Assembly (NCBI GenBank): GCA_029931535.1
Contig: JAQPZY010001684.1
Span: 4,632,001 to 4,696,000, forward strand
Length of the DNA: 64,000 bases
From: Margaritifera margaritifera
Taxonomy: Eukaryota; Mollusca; Bivalvia; Unionida; Margaritiferidae
Direction of reading: 5' to 3'
The notes beneath the pieces were generated by a model. It worked only from the letters and a program-made list of their open reading frames with translations, ran no database searches and had not been told where the DNA came from. The translations under genes were made by a program, and so were the position numbers. Shown here piece by piece: positions 11,001 to 26,000 of the stretch (the first letter of the stretch is position 1; every line of letters begins with the position of its first letter).

Positions 11001-14000
11001 CCTTTTCCTTTGGCACATAGCAGCCCTCAGTGTCCTGCCAACAAGCAGGGATCCTCCCTTTCCTTCATATCACCCGCATCAGCCACCACAGATGTCTAAC
11101 TAACGTACGGCATATCTTGTACACCTTGTAGGGGATACCACTAGGTCATGAGGTCGAGCTAGATCTAACTTTTCTTACAACTTCGCACACTTTTTTCTAG
11201 GTAGGCTCCCCTATGTCTAGGGCACAGGATGGTGGCTCTACCGATAGGATCATTGGACACTCTCCCCGATCATCTTCTCTGTGAGGGTCAGAATGTGTTT
11301 GTTTCAGGAACTCTTCTGCTCCCACTCTGCTACAGTCCAGATGGCCAGGCCACTCTTCTCCCAGAAGAGATGAAGCAAATTTGTAGGAATTCATGATATT
11401 AGGCCAGCCTCTTGCAAGACTTCATTCTCTCACACTCTTGCAGTTGTTGTGCTTTCTTAACTTTAAGCAGCCTTTCTCTGAGGACCTCCCACAACTGGTG
11501 CAGTCCCACCTTTTCTTCTGGTGTAGCATCCCTGAACTGTCTTCTCAATGACTGAAGCTCCTGCTGTATCTTCTTTAACTCGACTTGTCGTTTGTTGGGT
11601 CTAGGGGGTGGTAGCTTGGATCTTTTTTCTGGATACCAAACCTCTTGTTTCTTATGGTACAAGCGATTCTAGAAAGGGACTGGATCCTCCTGTTGACATT
11701 GCCTTGTAGAGCAGCATTTAGGATGTTCTCCAAGTCATCGTAAAACTCTTCCCAGGCCTTCTTATTGTCCATCTTTGGCCATTCCACTCTCTCACATCTT
11801 CCTATCTCAACTCATCTAAGCATTTCCTGTTGTTGATCTTGGTCTTCAATGACAAGGTGTTGTAGCTCAGGTTGACTAAAAGCAATAGGCACTCCCTCCT
11901 CAGGTGGTTGCGAATAGTTCAGTAGTCTCTCTTCAGTTCCGATAAAACTGTCATAAGTCTGCCTCTCCTCCACTCCGCCGTCTGCACTTGCCAGGAACAA
12001 ATCTGCTGAATACGCTTTGTTGTGATACCTGGCTGATATCCAGGCTCTGCGCATTGCAATTGATTTCGCACAGGCCTGCACCATGACCTTGATCTTCAGA
12101 CCCCTTGCATTCTTGCACAGTTTCCCACAATGACATCTAGCCTCCGCTACCATGCCTGTCGATGTCTGTTGAACTAGCCGTTTCATTATCATTAAATCCA
12201 TTGTCTCAAGCCTTTCATCCTCCCCCAACCCCCTCTGAAGGCTCTGGGGGCGTTCATCATCTTTCTGTGTAGTAGCTCTGTAGTGGGTGCCCCCTTACGA
12301 GGGCTGCATGAAGGGATTCCACCCCATCATGACCTTGAGCTAGTCTTTCCCAGCTGTAATCTGTTTCTTCAGCATCACCGATCTATCCTTGGTTGCCATC
12401 CAGCCTTTACTGGTAGTCACATGTTTACCCAGAATAATCAGTATAATTGTAATAGTGTGTCCACTGCTGCACCACCAACATAATCAGCCGGGACTATCTA
12501 TCACTGGGCATTTCACTCCTTAATCCTGGAACACCCTCCTGATAGTTGGGCGGCAGTGTTGATGAGTCACTACCTGTTGGTGATAGGCAGCCAGCTCTTG
12601 TCCTCATGCTTCATCTATAGCTAGCTCGATGCTCTTTCAGCAGTATTGCCCACTGCTTGAGCTGCCACTTTATGGTATTTCCCTGTTATCCTTAGAACAC
12701 TGAGCATCTTCCAGACCCATTAAGCTGGAAACCCTCTACTTCCACCTCAACAGGGAACAACCAAGTACTCCATCCCCTGCTCTTGCATGTCTCCATCAAT
12801 TCTGCATACTTCATCAACTAAAAAGATTATGCATCATTGTTAAAAATCTGATCCCAGATTATCATGTACAAGGGCATGCATGCGTGGATCTGATCCCATA
12901 TCATATACAAGGGCATTAATCCATGGAGCTGATCCTAGGTTATCATGTACAAGGACATTTATGTGTGGATCTGATCCTAGGTTATCATGTACAAGGACAT
13001 TCGTGCATGGATCTGATCCTAGATTATCATGTACAAGGACATTAGTGCGTGGATCTGATCCCATATTATCGTATACAAGGGGATTAATCCAATGATCTGA
13101 TCCTAGATTAACATGTAGAAGGACATTCGTGCATGGATCTGATCCCAGATTATCATGTACAAGGGCATTCATGCATGGATCTAATCCCATATTATCTTAT
13201 ACAAGGGCATTAATCCAATGATCTGATCCTAGATTATCATGTACAAGGGCATTCATGAATGGATCAGATCCCATATAATCATATACAAGGGCATTAATCC
13301 ATGGATCTGATCCTAGATTATCATAAACATGGACATTCATGTGTGGATCTGATCCCAGATTATGATGTACAAGGACATGCATGTATGGATCTGATCCCAC
13401 ATTATCATGTACAAGGGAATTCATGTGCGAAAATTTAGCATAAGCCTGAAATACAATTACATAGACTTCCAGATCCATTCATGAAATGTGTTGTGTTTCA
13501 TTTTTGTTTATCATTCATTGTTGTGAACTTTGCATTTGTACTGTCCATTTTCTTCCAGTTGCATTCATCCTTTCATTTGCTTTTATTCTGCATTTCATTT
13601 GCATTCATTTTGCTTTCTGTTCTCATTTCACTGGTAAAAATACCCGTTTCAGGGTCTGTACCATGGTAACCAATGCTGATAATCTCCCAAGACAGAAATA
13701 AATCTAGAAGGTCATGTGGTTTGTTATTTTCCAATATGTCTATGCTGTAATTTTTTTGTTCAATGCTTAATAAAAAATGTTCTTTCCTTTTATTGATGTG
13801 GAAAATTAGCACTTGTATCCATACACTAATTACAGACTGCAAATTGCATTTGTATCCATACAATAATTACAGACTGCAATTTGCACTTGTATCCATACAG
13901 TAATTACAGACTGTAATTTGCACTTGTATCCATACAGTAATTGCAGACTGTAATTTGCACTTGTATCCATACACTAATTACAGACTGCTTTTGCATAGAC

Positions 14001-17000
14001 TAAGAATGTTGTCCATCAGTTCTGCTACCTAGTGAAAGATCCAGTTCCTACTTGTTTATGTGATTGTTATCTCCTTATGTCATCTTAAGTTTGTGCATAA
14101 TTCAACTCGTCTAGGTTGACGGGAAATCAATCGTCATGAAAAGAACTCGTATATAATTCTAAAATTTTAAAAAGGTATTTTATATTCTGTATCATGTATT
14201 ACTTACAAGTTTTATCAAAACCTGACAATATTTATCCATTTAAAATGCCTGAATATGAGGACAACTCTCATCATTCAAAATACTGATGAAATGTTGTCCA
14301 TCAGTTCTGGGAAATGGAGATACAAAAATCAATCAGTTGTGTAATACACTTTTCTTACAGATACTAAGGTTGGAAGTAACTGTCCTCAAAGCACCATGCA
14401 ACAATATGATCCTTTCTTAATGCCATGTAGAAAGTTGTTATTTTGTTATATTGATCTGGTATCATACAACTACAAGAAGCATTGTTAAGGGGCTCTGTCC
14501 ATTATAATTTCCATGTTGTAGTTTCAGAGACTGCAGCCTTCTGTTTCAGGTTCCAGACTCCCACTCAGTTGCTAATTTATATCACCTCACAAACAATGTT
14601 ATGAAATACTTGGAGATAAGCATAGGCATTTATAACAATTTACATTGAATAAAGATACAGCACTATGCTATATGATGTGTATACAGAGACATACATCAAG
14701 GATTGAATTGTATGTACCTCCTATTCATGTAAATAGTTACATGCCTATCAGTTTTATAACAGAGGTACAGCACTATGGCATATTTTGTCTAATTTGAGAC
14801 ATCACACATATAGGATAGAACTTTATATACCTCCTATTCATGTAAATGGTTACTTGTCTATGAGCTTTATAATAGAGGTACAATACTATGCTATATGTTG
14901 GGTAAACAAAGATATCACACATATAGGATAGAACTGTATGTACCTCCTATTTGTGTAAATCGTTACATGCATATCAGTTTTATAATAGAGGTACAGCACT
15001 ATGGTAAATGTTGTGTAATTAGAGATATCACACGTATAGGATAGACCTGTATATGGCTCTATTCATGTAAATGGTTACATGCCTATGTAGATCCAGAAAT
15101 TAATCAGTTGTATAATAAGCCTAATTTGTTTCTTAAAGATATACATTTATTTCCTACAATCATAAAGCTTAATATTTCATTTTAATCAATAATTCAGGTC
15201 AAGTGTGAAGACATCGACATGAACTTTCGGGAAGTTGAAATTCGAGTTTTGCAAAACTTGGTTGCTGAAGTGAAGGGGGAGATAACCTCACTGCAAAATG
15301 TCCAAATGCAACAGTCAGAGGAGATGGCCAAAGATATGGAAGAAATGAAGAAATCCCTACTGGAGGTTTGTATTTTTTTCCGAACTGTTTGCAAACTTGT
15401 GCATATATTTTACGTAGAGGTAAATACCTTAGAAATAAAAATGGTAGATTGGGTTTGGATTCATAAAGTGTTCAAGTTTAAGTCTGAGAACAGATTACAA
15501 GCTTTGGATTTGAATTCTAACTCAAAAGTTATTGGTAACTTTATGATATTTTCAATTTGGTGTTTTCTAAAGTTTTCCTATCAATATTCAAATCATAGGC
15601 TTGACTGCAAGAAATTTCTTCAATCAAATTTTTACTTGGAGATATATATATATATGACTAAAACAAATTTCTTGTCTGTTTGTCCATATAATCATCCTAG
15701 GACCCCTGAATGTGCAGTTAACTGTTCATACATTTCATTCAGTTTGAAAATGCATTGCTTTCACTTTGCTTAATGTTGGCAAAGAAAATGGAGAAGTGCA
15801 GAATGTATTTTGGGATGTTGACAAAAATATTTATATCTGAAACAAAATGATTTAACTTCTTCAGTTTTGAAAGCTTTGTTTCAGAGATTTATTTTTTATA
15901 TTTGCTGTAAACCTAATGGAAGTCTAAGTGACGCACCATAAGGTTTTGGTAAATGAATTGCATGGTACAGAAAGACATTATTTTCAACTTTATATACAAT
16001 TTCTTTTTGTATGGTCACACCTCAGAGCTTCACATCCTTTGTTTTCTCCATTCTGTTCCCTTTGCGTCTTTTAGCACAGTAAATTCAAAAAGGGCGCATG
16101 TTAACATGACCAACACATTGTAAAAGGCACACAAAAATAAAAATCTATATTGTCCACAAGTTGGTGCTCTGTGTCCCAACTATTAAGCAGTCCACTAGGT
16201 CGAATTTATCAACCCGCACCATGCTGGCAAGCTTCACATTGATCAGTATTATCCAGCTTACCTCTCCTTCAATAACTCACGAGGAATAAGGTCCATAAAC
16301 ATCAACTGCTGCAGAAGTGAGGGTGCAAGATAGGGAAACAAAGTTTGGTTAACATTGATGGGAGTGGGTGGGGGCAGTGCTTGAAACTTTTGTTGATACA
16401 TGAGAATTATAATATCCTTTGTCTTATACAAATATTCGTATGATGGATTTTAATGTTAATGGATGCTAGATGTTAAGAAGTCAAATAAAGTTAATAAAAT
16501 GATGAGAGACTTTTAATATAAATCCAGTTGTCATGCATTAGATGCAGATTTGTACATCAGTAAAATTTTAGTTGCCTCCCTCTCAGTATCACATCACATG
16601 TATTGTAAACAAACTCAAATGAACTTTAACCTAGTGGCTCCTAAACCACCAGATCCAAACACATCAGTATGGTTGCACTGATTAATTCCTTAAGATTGTG
16701 ATTTTAAATATTTTGTTCATCGATAGCACATGGATATGATTGAAAGCAGTTCTGTGTTGCTTGTACTAATAAACACTGGCTGCATGCTGCACTGTCCTGA
16801 TTAAAAAAAAATACAGACCAAAAAGAAAGAGAAAAATCAGAAATATGTACACTTTATTAGAAACTTGCAAGTTATTTTACAAATGCATCACAGCTACATT
16901 TAAAAAATAATCCATGGATTAGTCAAAGGCAAAAACTTGGGTGTTGTCTACAATGTGTGATTATACCCAAACAATAATGCTGATCTACACCTTGCTGTTA

Positions 17001-20000
17001 ACTGTGAGATAGGACTATTAAATTCTCACTGATTGTCAAAGTAATGCCAGCTTAGCCACTGAGTAAGGACTTAATTACGTTCTCATGGAACTCTTGCGGG
17101 CATCAATGTGACATTTGATTGGCTGTTTTCACGTTTGAATAGATGAGAGCATATCACATTTTTGATGATTACTTTAAAATGCAATTTAAAGATAAAATTA
17201 ACACATAAATTTCTCTTAGCGATGTTTCTTTAATTGGTATTTATTTAATACAGTATTGCCACCATGAGGCATTTACCAACAATATCAATGATTGATATTT
17301 CATCATATATTGTATTATTTATTGAGAAAGTATTTTTATTCAGGAAAATATCACAAACTATGTTTTCGCATTCTAATTTGTGAATTTCATTATGATGATT
17401 CCAGATTTGTGCACTGACTGTCACCTTTAATGACAGTTTGGCCAATCAGGTGTAGTGCACAAAAGATGGAATAATCATACTTCAAAATGATCCTGAATAA
17501 AAAGTTTGGCCCTAAAATTGACAAAATGAAACATAAGATTTCATTTTTTTTGACAGAATTGCAAAGCAATTCTGAATTATCGATTGATGATTATGTCCAT
17601 CCATCTGTCTGTTGATATGTCCATTCACTTGGCTTAAATGTTCAGGTTAAGGTTTGCATTTAGGTCATTTTCTTAGACTATATTGTTCATAGAGTCACAC
17701 AAGTTGGCATTCAGATATTGTATGTGGAGTTATATACCTTTCAATGAAAGTTATATCACTGTGACCTATATTTCATGGTTCATTAAGATTGGTTAACCTT
17801 TGCATTTAGCTGATTTTCTCAAACTATTGCTTATTGAGTCACACAACTTGGTATGTAGTTCAGTAATGCAGTATAATACTGCCATCAATAAAACTAGGTC
17901 ACTGTGATATATCTTTGATGGTTCAGTGGTTTGTGCTTACCTTTTGGTCAGAGTTGGTATTTCTAGGTTAGCGTTTGTGTTCATGTCTGATTTTCTCAGA
18001 CACTATTCCTCATAGAGTCACATAAGTTGACATTTAGATGTGTCAATCTACATGTATCTCTGTGCATAAAAGTGACCAAAGATCTAACAAGATTGGTACC
18101 CATGACTAAAAATTAATTTTTGGCATTCATGGTTTGCAATCGTCCATACCACCATTGGCAGTTTTCCTGTTTTACAACTGTGCAGCAATTTAGAAAACAA
18201 CACAAATGAAGGAGTTATGTGTAGGAAATGTTATTTCAGCACTTATCTGTAGAAATTATCATGTGCATATTGAATAAGAAAATAACATGTGAAAATAGTT
18301 ACAAATAATTTAATTTTCAGTGAGAACAAACAAATTATGAGAGTATTGCAGTACTGTTGAAGAAATTTAATGTAAATATCCATAATTTCAATCTTGTAAG
18401 CAAATAATAAGTTCATAGTCGCTCCCTGTAAATGAGAAGGCCCCCATAAATTCAACCCTAAGGGCCATTTTTCCTGGAAGACTGGAGAATACACTCCATA
18501 TTCCATGGCATATGAATCTATCTGTTTAATCATTAGAATGTTAGCATCCTTTTCATATATTTTGTGAAGACAGCATATTCTGATCAACTTTGAAATTATG
18601 TCCAAACATGCAGATGAGATCAGAAGTGTGGGCATCGGTGTCCTTTGGAAAATTAGTTTTTTTCCTGAACTAGGAATATTCAAATGTACTTGCATATACA
18701 GGTACCTGTATCAATTCTCCCTTTTACATAAGATATTGAAGGGGGGAAGGGGCACCTACATGCTTAAGGATTTATTTCTATCTTGGATTGCAGTGTGTAG
18801 TGTATCTGCCATAACTAACACAACATATTGAAGGGTGGGGATGTCTGCATGTTAAGGACTTTTATTTCTGGTTTAGATTACATTGTGTCTACCATAACTA
18901 ACACCATGTTTTGAAGGGTGCAGACATCTGCATGCTAAGGACTTAATTCTAGTCTGGATTACATTGTGTCTACCATAACTAGCACCATGTTTTCAAGGCT
19001 GATGACATCTGCATGCTAAGGACTTATTTCTAGTCTGGATTACATTGTGTCTACCATAACTAACACCATGTTTTGAAGGGTGGGGACATCTGCATGTTAA
19101 GGACTTTTATTTCAAGTTTGGATTGCAGTGTGTCTGCCATAACTAACACAACATATTGAAGGGTGGGGACATCTGCATGCTAGGGATTTATTTCTAGTTA
19201 GGATTACAATGTGTCTGCCATAATTAATACCATGTATTGAAGGGTTGGGGACATTTGTGTGTTAAGGACTTGTTTTTAGTTTGGATTACAGTGTGTCTAC
19301 CATGACTAACACCATGTATTGAATGGTGGGGACATCTGTATGGTAAAGATTTTATAGTTTGCATTTCAGTGTGTCTGCCATAACTAACACCACATAGTGA
19401 AGGGTGGGGACATCTATATGTTACAGATTTATTTCTACTTTGAATTGCAGTGTGTCTACCATAACTAACACCACATATTGAATGGTGGTGACATCTGCGT
19501 GTTAAGGACTTGTTTCTAGCTACGATTGTGCCTGCCATAACTAACATCACATATTGAAGGGTGGTGACATCTGCGTGTTTAGGACTTATTTCTAGTTTGA
19601 ATTGCAGTGTGACTGCCATAACTAATACCACATATTGAAGGGTGGTGACATCTGCGTGTTAAGGACTTGTTTCTAGCTACGATTGTGCCTGCCATAACTA
19701 ACAATACAAAAGCTATAAAATGACTTCTTAGGAACCACTCAGTATAATTTTGATAAAACGTTCTAGAGAGTATCCTACAATAAAGATATTTTTGATTTGT
19801 AAATATGATACTAATTTTCCATAAAATGCAGCTTGTATGTACTTTGAGGGTGGGTTATGAACTGGCTCTAGGAAGAGATCCATTGCTGGTTTTATGAATT
19901 ACATGTCCTTTTTGTGCTGAGAAAGTGATGTTTTCTATATGGTCTAAGAATGAATAAATGACATGGACCTTAACAGATAATACAGCAATTATGAGCCCCA

Positions 20001-23000
20001 AGAATGATGAAATGAACCTGACCCTTCCCAGACCTAGGCAAAATGTTTGCAAGCATCTACAATTGTGATCAAATTTAACATTAATGGTCGAATCATGATG
20101 ATATGCAGCAATGTAATGTAAATGGCAGAGAAATTAATGATCCATAATTAAAACAGGTAAAGGTGCCATTGTTCAATTAAAAACCTGGAGTGAAACCTGT
20201 TTAGCAGAGCAAAATTTCACAAAAATAAGAAATTCAAGTTGACAGGTGGGGATGCTGTAATGGAAAAGCTGGCAACGTAGTAAAGGAACAAGATTTTGGC
20301 TTCCAAATTGCATAAAAGATAAAAATCCAAGGTGATTAACAAAATACTTATGCTTGATAAATGAAAGAGAAAATTACATTGATGGAGTAAAAGAAAATAA
20401 CATTTTCTGAAACTGCAAAGATTTGTGTCAGTGCACAAGAGAGCATCCTTTATGCAAGTGATGTAAAAAATCTGTGATCTCTGATTGGTCCAGAGGGACC
20501 AGCACACCCAATAAGACTAAATTACAGTGAAAATAATTTTAGATCAAGGGGGCCCAAGGACGGGGCTCAATTTGAACTGCTCTATATTTCTTGGTATAAA
20601 TTCATTTTTGGCATGCTGTCAAAAAACAATAGTTTCCGGAGGGTAAACATTCATTTTAATACAAACGTAATGCCAAAACTTGCATTGTGAATATATCTTG
20701 TGATAAATGTGTATCAGGCACAAGAACTGGATTACTCTGAGATACTTTTGACTGTTATTTCAACATTGGTTAAACAATAATGTCTGTTACCCTGGAAACC
20801 ATCTTGAAAATCTTATTATTGCTACTCCTCCTGAACGGAAATTTATATTTACATGGGGTTTTCATCAGAAGACTTGATGTGATGTCTAGGTGGTCATAAA
20901 TAAAATTGCTGACCTGACCTATATTATGGCCACTATGGTGGCCATTTTAAAAATATTGTTGCTTCTTCTTGTAGATGGATGGTTATTTTGACATGGGGTT
21001 TTCACCAAAAGACTTTTTTTATGATGTTTTAGTGCATCCTAAATGAAAATGGTGTTGATCTGTTAGCCAATATGGCCACCATAGCAGCTACCTTGAAAAT
21101 CTTGTTATTGCTACTCATCCTGTATGAAAGGTCATATTCACACTTATAATGTTGTCTACTTGCTGCGAAATTGAAACGGTGCCGATCTTACATCCAACAG
21201 AAGTCATTTTGGAACTCTTTTTTTGCTCAGAAATATCAGAGATGGTTTCAACACTACACAATAAAAATAAATGGTTTTATTTTCAATTTATGGAAATTCT
21301 TTTCAGCCGTAGAGTATCAGTCCTTTCGAGGGACTCTTGTTTTTTATGGGTTGCCATGAAACTTGCTAAATATTATGTCCATCACCTAATGATGTACATG
21401 TTGGCAAATCAGTTTGCTTTGCAATTTTTCTTAAGAGTTGTTGCCCTTTTGTATTATAACATGGTATGACACAATTGTCGTTAGCACACCTAGAGTGGCA
21501 GTTTTTCATGGATTGCCATGGAACTTGTATATTAAGATCATCACCTGAAGATACGCATATCAACAAATTACTTTACTCCTGAATTTTATTTTAGAGTTAT
21601 TGCCCTTTTTGACATGTAGCTTAATGCAGTATCTGATATAATCTTGTTAGCACAACTAGTCCTGCAGTTTTTGAATGATTGCCATGAAACTTGGTAAATA
21701 TTATGGTCATCACCAGAAGATGTGCATATCGATAAATCACTTTGCAACTGCAATTTTTGTTAGAGCGTAAGACCTTTGTATGTTGTGGTTTAATGCAGTG
21801 TATCAAACAAATGTATTGAATAATTATGGGTACCTTATGTCCAATGTCTGACATATCAAGTTAGCAAACGATCATTTGAAAGTTTTGAGCTGATTTGTCA
21901 GGCATGTCTGGAGTCCATGGAAAATACAGCGATTTTAGGATCTTTGGTCATCAACTTCAGATGTACAAACTGACAACTCACTGATCAACGGAATTTTATG
22001 AATGCATTTTTTTTTCACCGTTTAAAGCTGGATTGATGTGAAACTTAGTGCATATTATGGTCATCATCAAGAGATAATGCACGTTGACCAATCATTGTAC
22101 TCACTCTATTTTCAGAAGATGTATGTGCTTTTTTAAACTATAGACTCATCTCCATTATGGGGTAGTGGTGGGACAGGCATGTGATGGGGTTATATTTATG
22201 TAATCAAATTGCTGATGATTCCTCTAGTTAAAAGAATGCAGTGTATATAACAACTTTTTATACTTTGCTTTAAGGATTTTATATTTTGTATCTTTATCTT
22301 TTATTTTATATACCTGTTTTTAACTCACCTGACCATAAGGTCAAGTGAGCTTATGGTATCATCATCATTTGTCATGCATTGGGAATCGCATATCCATTGA
22401 TCAGTCATTTCTTGTTACCAATCTGGAGTCCATATTTCTGGTCCAATTCAGTCGAATTTGGAATATGGATTTATATCATCAAAATCTCAGAAGAGTTTGA
22501 TAATGAGCGAGATCCGTGAATATTATTGAGGAGATCTTGCATCTGATTGGTTAAACTTGTTACCATTCTAGAGGCCATATTTCTGATCCGATGTTGATCA
22601 AGCTCAGAAGATATGCTTATATCATTATGATCTTGGAAGTATTTGATAATGAGTGAGATTCACACATACTAATGTTGTGACCTTGCATCTGATTGGATGA
22701 CCTTGTTGACACTCTGGAGGCCATATTTCTGATATGAATTTGATCAAAACTTTGAATTGATGCTTATATCATCAAGATCTTGGATGTGTTTGATAATGAG
22801 CGACATCCACATATATTAATTATGTAATCTTGCATATGATTAGCTGAGTTTGTGACCACACTGGAGGTCGCATTTCTGATCTGATTTTGATCAAACTAGG
22901 AACTTATGCTTATATTATCAAGATACTGGAAAATTTTGATAATGTGCAAGGCCATGCATATTAATGAGGTGATCTTGCATCAGATTGGCTGAGCTTATTA

Positions 23001-26000
23001 ACACTCTATCAGATTGGCTGAGTTTATTAACACTCTAGAAGCCATAACTCTGATTTGATTTTGATCAAACTTGGAATTAGGGCTTATTTCATCAAGGTCT
23101 TGGAGAATATTGAAAGTGAACAGGATCAGCACATACTATTAAGGTGATCTTGCATCTGATTGGCTGAGCTTGTTACATCTGTAGATTTAGAGACTATATT
23201 TCTTCTCCAGTTTTTATAAAACTTGGTAAATTGTTTTTTATAAAGATCTTGGGTGACTTCAGTCATGAGCTATATGCTACATACTAATTATGCCAATATC
23301 TTTAAAAACAAAGTTGTATCAGGATTTAGTAAAATAGGTAAATACAACATAATATCAAGTTTGGGAAATATTTTGTCTCGGTTGTAGTTTTTACAATACT
23401 ACATTAAGCCTGCTTAGTGAAATGGTCAACTATTAGGTTATGTAAGCCAGGTGAGTGATACAACTTTTACCTTGTATCTTTTATCTTGTAAGGCTATATA
23501 TTACATTTATTTGGAGGGTTTATGATATCTGCCTAATGTTTTTGCAATTTTTCATTAACCTGGTCATAAAGTCAAATGAACTTATGGTATGGCCGTGTGT
23601 CCTATGTTTGTCATCTGTCTGTCAACACTTGCAAGGAACCACTCTGGAGGCCATGTTTTTGATCTGATTTTTATCAAACTTGGAATATAAGTTTTTTATC
23701 ATCATTATCTCCAAGATGTGCTCGAATATGAACAAGATCTATGCATATTAAATAGGTGATCTGCATCTGATTGGCTGAGCTTGTTACCACTGTGAGCAAT
23801 ATTTCTGATCAGATTTTAATAAAGTTTGGTACATATGCTTATATCATTAAGATCTTGGGTGAGTTCGATAATGAGCAAGAGCCATGCATATTAATGATGG
23901 AATCTTGCATCTGACTGACTGATCTTGGCACCACTCTGGAAAACATATTTTTGATCCGAATTTGCTCAGACTTGGAATATGAGCTTATATCATCAAGATC
24001 TTGGATGAATTCAATAATGTGATCCAAGTATACGAATGAGGGAAGCTTGTATCTGATGGCTGAGATTGTTACCCCTTTGGAGACCATACTTTTTTATCCA
24101 GTTTTGATCAGACTTGGAATAAATGCTTATATCGTCAAAATCTCGGGTGAGTTTCATGATGATTGTGAGCCAGGCATAATAACGAGGTGATCTTGTATTT
24201 TATTGACTGAGCAGTGTTACCACTCTGGAGGCTATATTTCTAATCCAACTTTGATCAAACTTATGGTTATATCATCAAAGTCTTGAACAAGTTTGATACT
24301 GAGCAAGATTGATGCTTATTACTGAGGTGGTCTTGCATCTAATTGGCTGAGTTTCTTACCAGTATGGAGGTCATATTTCTGATCCAATTTTGATCAAACT
24401 TGTTATTTAGGCTTATATGATCAAGGTCTCACTTGAGTTTGAGACTGAGTGAGATCCACAAATGCTAATGAGGTAATCTTGTCTCTGATTGGCTGAATTA
24501 GTTACCACTCAAGAGACTGAATTTCCAATCTGATTTTGAGTAAACTTAGACTTTAATCAGCAAGATCTTAGATAGGAATAATTATGAGCCAAATCAGTGT
24601 GTATTAATGAGGTGATTTTGCATTTGATTGGCGGAGGCTGTGAACACTTTAGTAACCATTTCTGGTAAGACTTTTATCACATTTAGTAAATAGGTTTATT
24701 TCATCAAGATATCCAGTGAGTTGAATTATGGCAAGATCTGCTCATATTAATGAAATTCATCACAGTTTGAAATAGTTCTCAGTTCGAATACTGAATACCA
24801 GTCTGCTCTCTCTTTTAACATACCATTGTTCCCCTCCCCCTCTCTCTCTCTCTTTCTCTCTCTCTTGGAATGCAAGGAAAGTAACCCTTGAGATTGACTA
24901 TTGAGAATCACTGTTTGGGGTTGCACAGAGTTCTTCATCCTTCAAAACAATGCGAACAAGATAATTTTTTTCTAATGTATAACTCAATAAAATTATAAAA
25001 TAGAAATATAAGAAGTAACACGCTAATAAGTATAAAATAGAAATATAAGAAGTAACACGCTAATAAGTATAAAATAGAAATATATAAAGTAACACGCTAA
25101 TAAGTATAAAATAGAAATATAAGAAGTAACACGCTAAAAAGTATACAATAGAAATATAAGAAGTAACACGCTAATAAAATAATTGGTTATAAGATTACCT
25201 TGTTAAACTGATGAATCATTACAATCTTGAGACACTATTATAATGATGTATTGTGAGTGGTGAGTGGACAAAGAGAACTAAGGAAACATTTGATTTGACA
25301 CATTGATATTTGAGACAGTTTACAATTGCAGGCTAGCATAAACTATGTGCAATGTTGTTTCTTTACACAGTTATACATATTTGTTTGTAAGTACATTTTT
25401 TCCAATATTGATTTTGCTTGAATAAGAATATACTTATTGTAAAACCATGTTTAAGTTTATACATATATTTGATGTGAATTTTTTTACAAACAATACCACC
25501 TTTGAAATTTATAGATTTTGTCTAAGCAAGTTTGATGTGTTTGGTGAAATATAGTTTGACAGTTGCTAGTTTTGTTGCTAGTTTTGCCTTTTTAAAGTGC
25601 CTAAAGCATTTGCAATTTGTGTGTTACCACATGTATTGTAGATTATTTTATGGCATATCATGTACTAAATGTCACAACTCACAAATTATTTACAAATTGT
25701 ATTTTGTATCTTTAGCATTTAATTTTTACAAAAAATGCCCAAAACATTTTTTTCTCCTGAAAACTTTAAGTTTGCACTACCAAGAGCAAAGAAACCCATG
25801 GCTTAGAAAGAACACCCACCGACCAACGAAAAAACTGAATTATAATTCCAATTTATGTAAAAGACATGTTACTCTGGAGACGACAAGTTAAAGCTAATTC
25901 TGTAAACTTATCTTTTAAAGATCTTTGATGACTTCATTTATAAGCAAGTATGCATATTAATTATGCTTTTACCTTAAGAAATAATTTTATCAGACTATAG

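Larger units (their letters stand above)
9115..12445 (-). mobile_element. LINE-type retroelement relic (nearly full span)
   Basis: On the reverse strand, 5' to 3', there is a zinc-finger-like N-terminus (about 12228-11812), a basic linker (11787-11399), reverse transcriptase blocks (about 11018-10014) and a C-terminal region (9979-9233). Many frameshifts and stops separate them. The order and wording of motifs match a non-LTR retroelement family common in fish and invertebrates that is usually annotated as R2-like reverse transcriptase. The clade call is uncertain. Its 3' end (GTTGGTGGTGCAGCAGTGGA, then ACTATTACAAT) is shared with the copy at 12453-12815. It lies antisense within intron 2 of the NLR-like gene. 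Confidence 0.75.

Noticed and set aside
12840..13478. Open frames with HDNLGSDP repeats on both strands
   Set aside because: Product of the 42-bp minisatellite period (multiple of three). No start context or homology.
18243..18695. 150-codon reverse-strand open frame in intron 3
   Set aside because: No recognisable domain, AT-rich, no splice or start support.
19224..19631. 135-codon reverse-strand frame with repeated GVSYGRHT
   Set aside because: Derived from the 81-bp tandem repeat. The periodicity is DNA-level.
25532..25891. 119-codon open frame in intron 3
   Set aside because: Composition like the neighbouring non-coding DNA and no domain.
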